This document shows positions 8,451-16,863 of a stretch of 64,000 bases of DNA, piece by piece; position 1 is the stretch's first letter, and each line of letters begins with the position of its first letter. The notes beneath the pieces are model-generated. The model searched no databases, was not told the DNA's origin, and worked only from the letters and a program-made list of their open reading frames with translations. The stretch covers positions 153,606 through 217,605 of IMG/VR virus record IMGVR_UViG_3300046543_000266; one strand, 5' to 3'. The DNA is from a virus. The position numbers and the translations under genes were made by a program.

Positions 8451-9292
8451 CGCTGCATCGCCTGAATGATTTCCGTCTTCATCTTGTCGTGCTGCTCTTG
8501 CATGACTGTACCAAGCCGAGTACGACTCTGCACCATGCGCTCCCGGAATTCCTTCATGTTGGATTCGGGCAGCCCCAAGGTCTTGGCGTCATCGGTGATA
8601 AGCGCTAGCTCCTTCATGATCGCCATACCGATGTCCAGCATACCCGGACGCAGCACCTTCTCGACCAGCATCATGCCGACGGCACCGCGGTCTTGCGTGG
8701 ACTGCAGGTCGATCATCAGCTCACGGATCGACTGGACCAAGCCGTTGAACGAGTGAACGCCGTAGCGGCCCTTCGACTCACGAATACCAGCTTCTACTTC
8801 CGAGATCAAGTCGATGGACGTTTGGATAAGCCGCTTGTTCAGCTGGGACAATGCGTTGTCCGCTTCACCAGCTTCCAGCATCTGTTGCAGTGCTTCTGCG
8901 TCATCACCGAGGATAGAGTTCAGACCCTTCTTGTTGAGGCGCGAAATACGACCCGGCTTCTGCGGTTCCAGCACCATGAGCTCAGTCCCCGGTTTATTCG
9001 GGGACGGGGCGGCTTTAGCTTTCTCAGCCTTGGGTGCCAGATGACGCTTGGCCTTCTTTGCTTTCGGAGGACGCGGCCGGAAGTCATTCTCGAAATCCGC
9101 GTCGTCCGGTTCATCTGTGTGGCGCGCCTTCTCAGGCTGTGCTGCCGACTTGTTCTTCCCCTTGCGCAACGGTTGCTCGTCGCCGTCTGCACCTTTCTTC
9201 TTGGATGGCTTTGGACTGGGGGACTGGGAAGGGTTGCTACCGGGACCCGAAATGTTGAACGAAAAGTCCCGTGTTTTAGTTTTCTTCAACAT
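8447..9292 (-). CDS. Unrecognised protein with charged disordered N-terminus
   Basis: 281 residues. Residues 1-110 are Lys/Pro/Asp/Ala-rich and look disordered (KKKGADGDEQPLRKGKNKS). Residues ~120-281 are helical, with LNKRLIQTSIDLISEVEAGI and LVEKVLRPGMLDIGMAIMKELALI. No catalytic motif is seen. Its place between terminase/resolvase genes and the portal suggests a packaging or head-assembly helper, as an inference only. Confidence 0.7.
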   Translation of the reverse strand: MLKKTKTRDFSFNISGPGSNPSQSPSPKPSKKKGADGDEQPLRKGKNKSAAQPEKARHTDEPDDADFENDFRPRPPKAKKAKRHLAPKAEKAKAAPSPNKPGTELMVLEPQKPGRISRLNKKGLNSILGDDAEALQQMLEAGEADNALSQLNKRLIQTSIDLISEVEAGIRESKGRYGVHSFNGLVQSIRELMIDLQSTQDRGAVGMMLVEKVLRPGMLDIGMAIMKELALITDDAKTLGLPESNMKEFRERMVQSRTRLGTVMQEQHDKMKTEIIQAMQR

Positions 9293-9317
9293 CAGCTACT
9301 CCTTTCGTGCGTGCTGG

Positions 9318-9572
9318 TCACTCGCTGTCAGCAACCGGAAGGGCGATACGGTGGTCTTCGCACACGAGAACCGGAATGCCGTTGGCGTGGCTGGCAGTCA
9401 TCGGTTGACGGCATTCGGGACACAGACCCTTGCCTGCGACTTCGGCGCTCATGTCGATGCGCGCAGTCAGCTTCTTCTGGGTGGTAGCGGCAGCCGCGCC
9501 AATCTTCTTCGCGACCGCTTCGCTTTTGGTGGACGATGCTTCGAGATACGCTTTCGGGAATTGCATTGCCAT
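9318..9572 (-). CDS. Small zinc-ribbon-like protein
   Basis: 84 residues. The second half has CPECRQPM, then VLVCEDHRIALP, giving C-x2-C and C-x2-H, a plausible single zinc site. The first half is Ala/Lys-rich and helical. It lies 2 bases after the resolvase-like gene. Function unknown. Confidence 0.65.
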   Translation of the reverse strand: MAMQFPKAYLEASSTKSEAVAKKIGAAAATTQKKLTARIDMSAEVAGKGLCPECRQPMTASHANGIPVLVCEDHRIALPVADSE

Positions 9573-9574
9573 GA

Positions 9575-10189
9575 TTACACTCGCTTGTTGATTAAGGGCA
9601 TACGGCTACTGTCTTCGACCATCTTGACGATGCCCATCGGCTGGTAGTCAAGGTATTTACCAAGACCGGCTTCCAGACCATACAGACCGATGAAGCTGCA
9701 GTCCAGTTGGTGCGGAGGCGTCCGACAGACACGGTACAGCTGATCAAGAGTGTAGCCTTCGAACCGCCGATGGAACTCGTTCTTCCACGTTGCCGCGGTG
9801 ATGTACTTGACAGGAACGTTGTAGCGGCCAGCCAGCAGACCGTTCATCATCGAGACGCATTCAATGAGCGGACCCATCGAACTACCACCACGCGTCTGGA
9901 ACCGTTCGGCGATGATGCCGTTCGGTTGATAAAGATCGATCCACCTACCAACCTCAGTCAAGAACAGATCGCGCTGCGGGCCGAACTTCGTCAGATCGTA
10001 GATTGGATTGGTCAGGATGGCGTTAGCCAGAACCCCGACCTTTCCGTTCTCGTTCACGGCAACTACCGAGATTCCCATATTGCGACTTCCCGGGTCGAAT
10101 GCCAGCACCCGCTTCGTTGTGGGCTTCAGCTTCACATTGTCCGGCAAGTCATATTCCCGATTGGGCTTTCGTATTTTTCTGCGGGCCAT
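9575..10189 (-). CDS. RuvC-like Holliday-junction resolvase
   Basis: 204 residues. RVLAFDPGSRNMGISVVAV is the first strand of an RNase H-like fold with the catalytic Asp of RuvC-type resolvases (DPGS..G); IIAERFQTRGG supplies the second acidic residue; a C-terminal LDCSFIGLYGL helix supplies another Asp. RuvC-like enzymes cut branched DNA; in T4-type phages such debranching precedes packaging. It sits just downstream of the terminase, fitting that role. No Cas12 or transposase-like extension is present. Confidence 0.7.
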   Translation of the reverse strand: MARRKIRKPNREYDLPDNVKLKPTTKRVLAFDPGSRNMGISVVAVNENGKVGVLANAILTNPIYDLTKFGPQRDLFLTEVGRWIDLYQPNGIIAERFQTRGGSSMGPLIECVSMMNGLLAGRYNVPVKYITAATWKNEFHRRFEGYTLDQLYRVCRTPPHQLDCSFIGLYGLEAGLGKYLDYQPMGIVKMVEDSSRMPLINKRV

Positions 10190-10237
10190 CTCGTGTTACC
10201 TCGTATTCACATACGGTTAAATTGCGACAATCCGCAA

Positions 10238-12499
10238 TTAACGTAAGCCCCTGAATCCTCGGAAGGCGCCACCACTGCGTCCGGCACTGGCGGGCATCGG
10301 CATGGTTGCACGACTCCCGTCGTACGTCCAGTCCTTGGCTTCGTTCAAGCGTTCCATGATTTTCGGATCGTGTAGCTTGGCACCCCACAGCACGAATGCA
10401 CGGAAGATGTCGTCTGTGAATCCGTCACCCTTCTCAGGGCAGCGCGCTTCGCCAACATCTTTCACGGTAACGATCTGGAGCATCAAGTGCGGGACAGGCT
10501 TGCCGAACATATCCGTCTTGTAGTTCTCGACACGTCCGTCCAATATCATACGTTTCTCGGCGTCGTTGATGGTTGGGGCGACGATGTTCTTCTGTCCAAG
10601 CATTGCCACCACTGCGTTGAAATCCTTCCGACGCGGACTGTACTGACGCGCCAAACAACGCGGCTTCTGCGACGGGTTGTTACCCATGTCATCCTTCGCA
10701 CGGTTCAGCAAGTCGATGGATTGCCACTGATCCGCCAGCAATGCCACAGCGTTGAGTTGCTTGAGCATCGGGAGGATCACGTGCTGATACATCATATTGT
10801 GATTGATGCGTCGGCCGTCATGTGGCATACACTCGATGACTGTAGTCAACACGCTCTTGCCTGAGTTGAAGTCGTAGTGACCGCCACACAGCGTGAACGA
10901 GTTATCTACTACTCCAGCGTCGATAGTTACCAGTGACGGCCAGCGGAAGCTACGAACACGATCCAGCTTGAGGTAGACCTCGTCGGCCTTGTCGTACTGG
11001 TAGGTTGCGTTGTGGCTGTTCTGACCGTTAACGAAGATCTCCTCTTCAACAACCTTGGGCTGAATGAACCGCGAGTGTACCGACGGCGGATTAGCCCCGA
11101 AGTCTCGCTCAGCCTTTTCCGGATTGGAGTTGTAGGCCATAGCGATGATCGGATCGTCCTTTTCCATTTCCGGGTGCATTTCCCATGTCGGGAGATTCAC
11201 GCCCAGAATGTACTTGGATCCCACTTCGGTGCGCGACTCAGCCAGCAATCGCATCACCTTATCGCGCTTCGAGATCGGCGACGACACGCACATCATCAGA
11301 GCAGATGGAGCACTGGAAAAGCCAGCGGCCAGCAACTTGCGGCTCACCTTCTGCACCGTAGTCAGACTGTTGGTCAGTGACTTGTGTGCTTCGTCAGCGT
11401 TGGCGCGCTCGGACTGTTCGTCCTCATCTTCGTTACCTTTCGGCAGCGGGAACAAACCCAATTCGTCAAGGGCAGCGCCGATGCGTGTGTCACCCCGGAG
11501 GGTAGTAGAGTTCGGCCCACTCGGGTAGAACTTCATGTTGCGGTGATGGAACGTCAGGTACATTGACGAGTCGCGATACAGTTCTGTGCCTGAACGGGCC
11601 TTGGTATCGTCCAACACTTCGAAGTATGATTGGAACCAGGAACTGTTGTCAATCAGCTTCTTGAACGGAGTCCACAACACGCCGACGGCCTTGTTGAAGT
11701 TCAAGCTGACCATCGTACAGGTCAACTGCGTCGAGGCTTGCATCATAGTAGGAGCGAGCTCCGCGATGTTCGGAAACATCAAATACTGATGGGCCATGTA
11801 CGCAAAGTAGCCAGCGGCCGACGATGATTTGCCGGATCGCTGGCCCAGAACGTTGACTAACTGCTGATAGTGATGCAGACCGTGGTTCTTTATCAGATCC
11901 CACTTGTGACGCTTGCACTTCGGACATACACCGTGCTCCAGCATCACCACGCTCTTCTTCAGGCGATCTGGTTCCAGTGCCTTCGGAATGTTGTAGATGT
12001 CGAATACGCGCTTGTCCGAACAGCACGGGCAGATCTCGGCGAACAACATCAGGCCGATCCACATCTGGCGCGCCCACGGAACGCTGTACTTCGGAGCATC
12101 ACGCGACAGCACATTCATAGTGAAGTCGTAGAAGTTCTTGGCATGAGTAAGCTGTCGTGTATCGATCTTCAGATCACGTAGCGTACCCGTTGCCGGATCC
12201 TCCGCGTCGTTCATGTAAGCCAGGATGTCGAAGTCATCGACGGCCATACCACCTTCTTCGAATCCACCATGCTTGATGATGTACTCGTCAGGCGAGATCT
12301 CCTTGAACTTGATCTTCTTGCCCTTCTTCTTGGCAAGTTTAGCCTTCAGCATCCGCTTCTCGTGGATGCGTTGCATGTCGTCGTCAGACAGCAAGCCCTT
12401 CAGGAAGACGTCGGCATCCGCGTCCATCAAGCTGTCGGTACGAGCCGTTGCCAAGCGATCACTCGCAGACTCCACGGCATTATAATCGATCTTCTGCAT
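10238..12499 (-). CDS. terL: Terminase large subunit
   Basis: 753 residues from ATG 12499 (AGGA seven bases before; a TTG at 12517 is the longer option). ATPase: Walker A GQRSGKSS, Walker B GAALDELGLF. Nuclease: VTIDAGVVDNSFTL, ALLADQWQS and FTDDIFRAF supply the three acidic clusters of the TerL RNase H-like domain. Between the N-terminus and Walker A there is CPCC near residue 155 and CPKC about 40 residues later, a four-cysteine zinc ribbon not part of the minimal terminase. The enzyme pumps DNA into the head and cuts it at the end of packaging. No intron or frameshift seen. Confidence 0.9.
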   Translation of the reverse strand: MQKIDYNAVESASDRLATARTDSLMDADADVFLKGLLSDDDMQRIHEKRMLKAKLAKKKGKKIKFKEISPDEYIIKHGGFEEGGMAVDDFDILAYMNDAEDPATGTLRDLKIDTRQLTHAKNFYDFTMNVLSRDAPKYSVPWARQMWIGLMLFAEICPCCSDKRVFDIYNIPKALEPDRLKKSVVMLEHGVCPKCKRHKWDLIKNHGLHHYQQLVNVLGQRSGKSSSAAGYFAYMAHQYLMFPNIAELAPTMMQASTQLTCTMVSLNFNKAVGVLWTPFKKLIDNSSWFQSYFEVLDDTKARSGTELYRDSSMYLTFHHRNMKFYPSGPNSTTLRGDTRIGAALDELGLFPLPKGNEDEDEQSERANADEAHKSLTNSLTTVQKVSRKLLAAGFSSAPSALMMCVSSPISKRDKVMRLLAESRTEVGSKYILGVNLPTWEMHPEMEKDDPIIAMAYNSNPEKAERDFGANPPSVHSRFIQPKVVEEEIFVNGQNSHNATYQYDKADEVYLKLDRVRSFRWPSLVTIDAGVVDNSFTLCGGHYDFNSGKSVLTTVIECMPHDGRRINHNMMYQHVILPMLKQLNAVALLADQWQSIDLLNRAKDDMGNNPSQKPRCLARQYSPRRKDFNAVVAMLGQKNIVAPTINDAEKRMILDGRVENYKTDMFGKPVPHLMLQIVTVKDVGEARCPEKGDGFTDDIFRAFVLWGAKLHDPKIMERLNEAKDWTYDGSRATMPMPASAGRSGGAFRGFRGLR

Positions 12500-12506
12500 G
12501 GCAATC

Positions 12507-13226
12507 CTATTCTTCAATTACCGGCGAACGTTTAGGTGTGGGTGTCTTGGGCGTGTCGTCGGAAGACGCTGCTGATTGGGCTTTCTCTTTCGGCCTACGA
12601 CGTTCATCGTCGGAAAGCGCCGGGAAGATGATATTCGCTGGCTGCTTAGGCGTGATTGAGTTGATCAACGAGTCGACTGCAGACCGCGGCAATCCAAGAT
12701 ACTTTGCAATGTAGCGAGCCATCAACAATTGAGATCCGGTCGCTACCATGCGTTCAAATTGCGCGAATTGGGTATTGTCGACCTCAGCGTTCAAGGTACG
12801 CTGGACTACCTCACGTGCTTGCGAGGTGCCCGCCTGAACGGCCAGAGTAAGCGGTCCGAGGTCATTAAGGAAGAACTCTCGTACACGCTCGATGTTGGAT
12901 TGGAGGGCGACTGGAAGCTCGTCAGAGTAGGCACTCTTACGGATCTCCACCTCCTCGGTGATGAGGGATAGTGCGTGCGGGGCCACCACCTTCTTGGTAG
13001 CATTCAACGACTCGTCGAAGGACTGGGTCGGACGGTAGAAGAAGCGGGAACGCCTGGACTTGGTGGTCTTTTTCTTTTTCTTGGGTGCTTCGGGAGCTTC
13101 CACTTCGGGTTGCTGCTGTGACTTCGGTGTCGGGTGGGCCATCACAGTCAGCGCACTGAGAAGATCGTCTGCCACGTCCTCCTGCTTCTTGGTGGACAAA
13201 CTCAGGTGGGATAAACGACTTGCCAT
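12507..13226 (-). CDS. Unrecognised protein upstream of terminase
   Basis: 239 residues from ATG 13226, with AGAGGT seven bases before it. Residues 1-75 hold a poly-Lys patch (KKKKKTTKSRRSRFF); the middle is helical (LPVALQSNIERVREFFLNDLGPL...); the C-terminus is Pro/Ser/Lys-rich. Position directly before TerL is where a small terminase subunit is often found, but no HTH or other diagnostic feature is visible, so this is only a possibility. Confidence 0.7.
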   Translation of the reverse strand: MASRLSHLSLSTKKQEDVADDLLSALTVMAHPTPKSQQQPEVEAPEAPKKKKKTTKSRRSRFFYRPTQSFDESLNATKKVVAPHALSLITEEVEIRKSAYSDELPVALQSNIERVREFFLNDLGPLTLAVQAGTSQAREVVQRTLNAEVDNTQFAQFERMVATGSQLLMARYIAKYLGLPRSAVDSLINSITPKQPANIIFPALSDDERRRPKEKAQSAASSDDTPKTPTPKRSPVIEE

Positions 13227-13258
13227 TGCGGACCTCTGACTGTGATGGTTGATTACGA

Positions 13259-14812
13259 TTACTCTTCTGCGTCGTCGTCCATGGACTTCGACTTCTTCTG
13301 GTTGCGTTTCGCTACGTACAACTCTTCGCCAACGCCGGAAGCCAACTGGCGGAAGCACCACGAACGCAGATTCATAGGCTTGTAACCCATGCGGTTCGAA
13401 TGCTCGGTCATCTTGGCCTTGTCGCCGAGGACCCATTCCTTGAGTTGCGCCCAGCTGATGACCTTCTTACCAGCGCCCAGACCCTTGAGGTCGATATACA
13501 TATTTTTCCGATTCTTGCCGGTGAGCTGGCCCGTCTGGCGGAGATAGTACACCGTGTCGAAGAACGGGTCGAAACCGCGAGCTTCACCACTGCCGTCTTC
13601 TTCCCACAAGCGAACGAAGCCCATACGACCCGGCGTCCACAGCTTGTTCTTGATAGCCTTGAACCGGACGTAGCGATAACGGTCGGTGCCCTCTACTTCT
13701 ACCGACGGCTCGTGCTCGCGACGATCTTCCGCGTCGAACTTCGGATTGAACGGCAGGTTCGAGGCCAACGGCGTCCATTGGATACGCACGTCACTGTTGA
13801 AGCGCAGTGCCTGTCCACCCGGTTCTGCTTCCTTCGGACCGTACATCGCCATCGGAACAGCACGCAGCTGATTGATACCAATGACCGCGACCATCTTTGA
13901 TGCCAGACGACCCTTCACGCGCGGCAGATGCTTCGAGAACATACGCGCTTGCAACGCCAGCGAGTTGTCGCCGTCTTCCTTGTCGTTCGACGTCGGGTTC
14001 ATTGCCGGATACGAGTCGACCAAGATCAGAGCTTGCAGTGCTCCATCGGGTGCCGGGATCCAGATGCCCTTGCCGTACTTCTTGGACATCGTCTTGTCGG
14101 AATGGCTATCGAGCTTCGCCTTGTTTTCCTTCGTCTCGTCGAACACGAGCCACCACTTACCCGCGATGAACTTCTTGTCCGGCAGCTTCTGCAGCATGTC
14201 GTGCAACCAGTCGAAGAACTTCTCGCCGATGGTTTCCGCACGATAACGCACACGCGGAGCCACCGTCCACTTGCCGGTTTGCGCGTCCTTCTTGCCGAAC
14301 ACTTCCTTGATCGAGATCTTCGCGCCGCAGGTACGCAGAATGTTGGCGACGTAGGGCTTGGAGTTCTTGGTCGAACCTTCGTAGTCCGCCAGCCCGATGA
14401 TCGGGATGTTGGCGTTGATACCAGCGGCCATGATGTGCAGCGCGCCAGTAGTCTTACACGACTGTTCCGGGCCGAAGTGGGTGTACCATGCCGGGCGGAT
14501 ACCACCACCCTCGACGAGGTCCAGCGCCAGAATGCCGGTGGACATCGGCGGTACGTCTTCGAGCAAGTCGCTATCGAAGTCTTGACGGCGGCTGACGTCG
14601 TCGAGCGTATCCGAGTACAGACCAGCGACGTCGAAGGTTACTTCACCCTTCGCACCCTTCTTGCCACGAGGTGCCTTACCTACGACCGCTTCGATTGCTT
14701 CTTCGACTTCGTCTTGCTTGGCGCGGCGTGCTGGAGCTCGCTTGACTGCTGGCGCCTTCTTGGCTGCGACCTTACGGGCCGGAGCCTTAGCTACTGGCTT
14801 CTTTGTTGCCAT
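13259..14812 (-). CDS. RecA/UvsX-type recombinase
   Basis: 517 residues from ATG 14812 (AGGA nine bases before). Residues 1-60 are Lys/Ala/Pro-rich. ILALDLVEGGGIRPAWYTHFGPEQSCKTT is split here as: MSTGILALDLVEGGG then Walker A GPEQSCKTT; LILVDSYPAM is Walker B; AVIGINQLRAVP is the RecA L2-region Gln-containing motif. Walker A has Cys where RecA has Gly, comparable to T4 UvsX, which also departs from Gly there. It catalyses strand exchange for recombination-dependent replication. An AGTAAATA promoter motif (14908) and a GC-rich hairpin precede it. Confidence 0.8.
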   Translation of the reverse strand: MATKKPVAKAPARKVAAKKAPAVKRAPARRAKQDEVEEAIEAVVGKAPRGKKGAKGEVTFDVAGLYSDTLDDVSRRQDFDSDLLEDVPPMSTGILALDLVEGGGIRPAWYTHFGPEQSCKTTGALHIMAAGINANIPIIGLADYEGSTKNSKPYVANILRTCGAKISIKEVFGKKDAQTGKWTVAPRVRYRAETIGEKFFDWLHDMLQKLPDKKFIAGKWWLVFDETKENKAKLDSHSDKTMSKKYGKGIWIPAPDGALQALILVDSYPAMNPTSNDKEDGDNSLALQARMFSKHLPRVKGRLASKMVAVIGINQLRAVPMAMYGPKEAEPGGQALRFNSDVRIQWTPLASNLPFNPKFDAEDRREHEPSVEVEGTDRYRYVRFKAIKNKLWTPGRMGFVRLWEEDGSGEARGFDPFFDTVYYLRQTGQLTGKNRKNMYIDLKGLGAGKKVISWAQLKEWVLGDKAKMTEHSNRMGYKPMNLRSWCFRQLASGVGEELYVAKRNQKKSKSMDDDAEE

Positions 14813-14834
14813 GAGTTCTGTTCCTGGGAAGGGC

Positions 14835-14878
14835 AAATGAAAAGACCCGCCGCGAACGGTCATCTGTTCGGCGGCGGG
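14835..14878 (-). terminator. GC-rich hairpin with T tract
   Basis: Minus-strand CCCGCCG-C-CGAAC / GTTCG-CGGCGGG (one bulged base), 8-base loop, then TCTTTTCATTT: a textbook intrinsic terminator. It lies between the ssDNA-binding and recombinase genes, but downstream of the AGTAAATA motif at 14908, so it would also sit in the recombinase leader. Confidence 0.8.
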
Positions 14879-14907
14879 CCCGAGGCTTCACGATGAGTTA
14901 CGTGAGC

Positions 14908-14915
14908 TATTTACT
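14908..14915 (-). promoter_or_regulatory. AGTAAATA late-promoter-like motif
   Basis: Minus-strand TAGTAAATAG lies 10 bases past the ssDNA-binding gene and about 95 bases upstream of the recombinase start. Same octamer and orientation as the other copies in this window; resembles the T4 late -10 TATAAATA. Confidence 0.65.
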
Positions 14916-14924
14916 ACTGACGCT

Positions 14925-16463
14925 TTAGCGACGTGCCTTCTTCACCGGAGCCTTCTTACGTGCGGGCGGCTCGTCGTCCTCGTCTTCATCTTCGTCGTCG
15001 AAGTCATCGTCATCTTCATCTTCTTCCTCGACGACCTTCTTGCTTTTGGCTGCCGTCTTCTTGGCGGGAGCCTTGGCTACCGGCTTCTTGGCACCCTTCT
15101 TGGGCGGCGGGGCTTCGTCTTCATCTTCGTCGTCGAAGTCATCTTCATCTTCGTCATCCGAATCTTCGTCCTCGTCCTCGTCTTCCTCGACGGCGGCCTT
15201 CTTGCCCTTGGCTACAGGCTTCTTCGCCGGGGCTTTCTTGGCACCCTTCTTCGGAGCCGGCTCGTCGTCTTCGTCTTCGTCTTCGTCCTCGTCGTCGAGA
15301 TCGTCGTCTTCGTCTTCCGAGTCTTGATCATCCTCGTCGTCCGAATCTTCGTCCTCGTCTTCATCATCGCCGAAGTCGTCCTCGTCTTCTTCGTCTTCCT
15401 CGACCTTCTTGCCCTTCTTGGCCGGTGCAGCCTTACCCTTCTTGGGCGGCGGTGCATCGTCCTCGTCTTCATCTTCGTCGTCGAAGTCATCGGACTCTTC
15501 GTCCTCGTCTTCTTCGTCTTCCTCAGCAGCCTTCTTGCCCTTGCCCTTTGCCGGAGCAGCCTTCTTGGCGGGAGCCGGTTTGCCCTTGCCCTTCTTCGGC
15601 GCCGGTTCGTCGTCCTCGTCCTCGTCTTCCTCGTCGAGGTCTTCGTCCTCTTCGTAGTCGTCTTCAGCAGCCTTCTTGCCCTTCGACTTCACCTTGATGC
15701 CCATGCGCTTTGCCCACGATTCGTAGTCACGCTTGGTTTCTTCTTCCGTCGATTCAGCAGCCAGATCCGACAGGTCCCACGTGAGGAATGCCAGTTCTTC
15801 TTCGGTCAGCGGCGAACGCTCGCCGATCTGCACGGAGTACTGCTCAGCCGGTGCCTTCGTGCTGTCGAACATGATACGCACGTCGCAACCGAACTTATCG
15901 TGGCTGACTGCGTAGGCCGTCGTGCTGCCAGTCTTCTTCGACGTTACCGTGTTGAGGGGCTTCAGTTCAGCCAGCTTGCGGATAGCGCCGCCCGGCAGTG
16001 CCAGAGCAACCCACGGTGTCCACGTTTCCGAGTCCTTGTCCTTGTGGCCCGACTTGCGTTCGGCAGCCGTCGGCTTCGGCAGACGCGACGGTTGCTGCTT
16101 CTGGGCAGCACGCGACAGAGCGTTGCAGTAGAACTTCTTTGCCACCTGAACCGTCTTCTTGTCGTTCTCGCGGATGTCTTCCTCTTCCTGCACGATTGCA
16201 TACCACGGATCGTACTTCGTGGTGTCGAACTGCTGCGTGTCCGGATCGTACGACGGGAAAGAGACCGGGAACTTCGTGGGCTTGCCGTCCTTCGTCTTCG
16301 TCTTGACCCAACCCGTTGCGTAGCTGAACGTCGGTCCGAAGAAGCGGAACGTCACCCACTTCTTTTCCGGGAACTTGAACAGGTTGATCTTGTCGGTGAT
16401 CTTCGGTTTGTCCGAACGGTTGCCAGTGCGGACGTTATCGAAATCTGTACCCTTTTGAGCCAT
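14925..16463 (-). CDS. gp32-like ssDNA-binding protein with long acidic/basic repeat tail
   Basis: 512 residues. Residues 1-250 hold the presumed OB-fold ssDNA-binding domain: KINLFKFPEKKWVTFRFFGPTF is the characteristic start of gp32-like proteins of large phages. Residues ~255-512 are made only of alternating blocks: runs of Asp/Glu (e.g. DEDEDEDD) and runs of Lys/Pro/Ala/Gly (e.g. PAPKKGKGKPAPAKK), about six of each, ending in KKARR. gp32 normally has one short acidic tail that recruits replication partners, so this tail is very long and ends basic instead. Neighbouring genes are a recombinase and small replication-era genes. Confidence 0.65.
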   Translation of the reverse strand: MAQKGTDFDNVRTGNRSDKPKITDKINLFKFPEKKWVTFRFFGPTFSYATGWVKTKTKDGKPTKFPVSFPSYDPDTQQFDTTKYDPWYAIVQEEEDIRENDKKTVQVAKKFYCNALSRAAQKQQPSRLPKPTAAERKSGHKDKDSETWTPWVALALPGGAIRKLAELKPLNTVTSKKTGSTTAYAVSHDKFGCDVRIMFDSTKAPAEQYSVQIGERSPLTEEELAFLTWDLSDLAAESTEEETKRDYESWAKRMGIKVKSKGKKAAEDDYEEDEDLDEEDEDEDDEPAPKKGKGKPAPAKKAAPAKGKGKKAAEEDEEDEDEESDDFDDEDEDEDDAPPPKKGKAAPAKKGKKVEEDEEDEDDFGDDEDEDEDSDDEDDQDSEDEDDDLDDEDEDEDEDDEPAPKKGAKKAPAKKPVAKGKKAAVEEDEDEDEDSDDEDEDDFDDEDEDEAPPPKKGAKKPVAKAPAKKTAAKSKKVVEEEDEDDDDFDDEDEDEDDEPPARKKAPVKKARR

Positions 16464-16470
16464 GCTGGTG

Positions 16471-16863
16471 TTACTCCTGTGTGGGATGAGTTGGTCTCGA
16501 CGCGCGCCCTTGTGATTGGTTCATCTGGGCGAGCGACATGGTAAGTGCCTTCTGAATACTATTTACTGTGTGCCGCAGAGTTGCATCGTCGAGCGGCGCA
16601 GCGCTATTCAGGGCAACCAGAGTGGTTTGTAGCAATGCCTGTTGATGCACAGCCAGCTGATTGGCACGCGATTCCAAGTGAGCGGCGACGAGCGTAGCAA
16701 ACTTCTCAATGCCGTCAGCGTCCATCTTCTCGCGCATCATCAACGATACCGCTTGTTCTGCCTGTTGAGTGCGCTGCGAATACTCAGCAAGCAATCCCTT
16801 GTGGGCCTGAAGGGATAGTTCGAGACTGGCCTCCCGATTGGCGTTACGGCTAACGTGCGTCAT
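16471..16863 (-). CDS. Small helical unrecognised protein
   Basis: 130 residues, almost entirely predicted helix and rich in Gln, Ala, Leu (AHKGLLAEYSQRTQQAEQAVSLMM), compatible with coiled-coil oligomerisation. Start ATG 16863 overlaps the stop of the sigma-like gene (TAATG). The AGTAAATA motif for the next gene lies inside its coding region at 16560-16567. Confidence 0.75.
   Translation of the reverse strand: MTHVSRNANREASLELSLQAHKGLLAEYSQRTQQAEQAVSLMMREKMDADGIEKFATLVAAHLESRANQLAVHQQALLQTTLVALNSAAPLDDATLRHTVNSIQKALTMSLAQMNQSQGRASRPTHPTQE
16560..16567 (-). promoter_or_regulatory. AGTAAATA late-promoter-like motif (intragenic)
   Basis: Minus-strand CAGTAAATAG about 97 bases upstream of the ssDNA-binding protein start, inside the preceding gene. 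Correct orientation for an extra promoter for that highly expressed gene type. Confidence 0.5.

Noticed and set aside
9654-9660. GTAAATA inside the resolvase-like gene
   Set aside because: Inside a coding region with no nearby start in the right place; likely chance.
13928-14896. Plus-strand 322-residue ORF
   Set aside because: Antisense to the recombinase with conserved RecA motifs.
15040-15657. Plus-strand Ser-rich ORFs opposite the acidic tail
   Set aside because: Poly-Ser on the plus strand is what Glu/Asp repeats give when read in reverse; not a gene.
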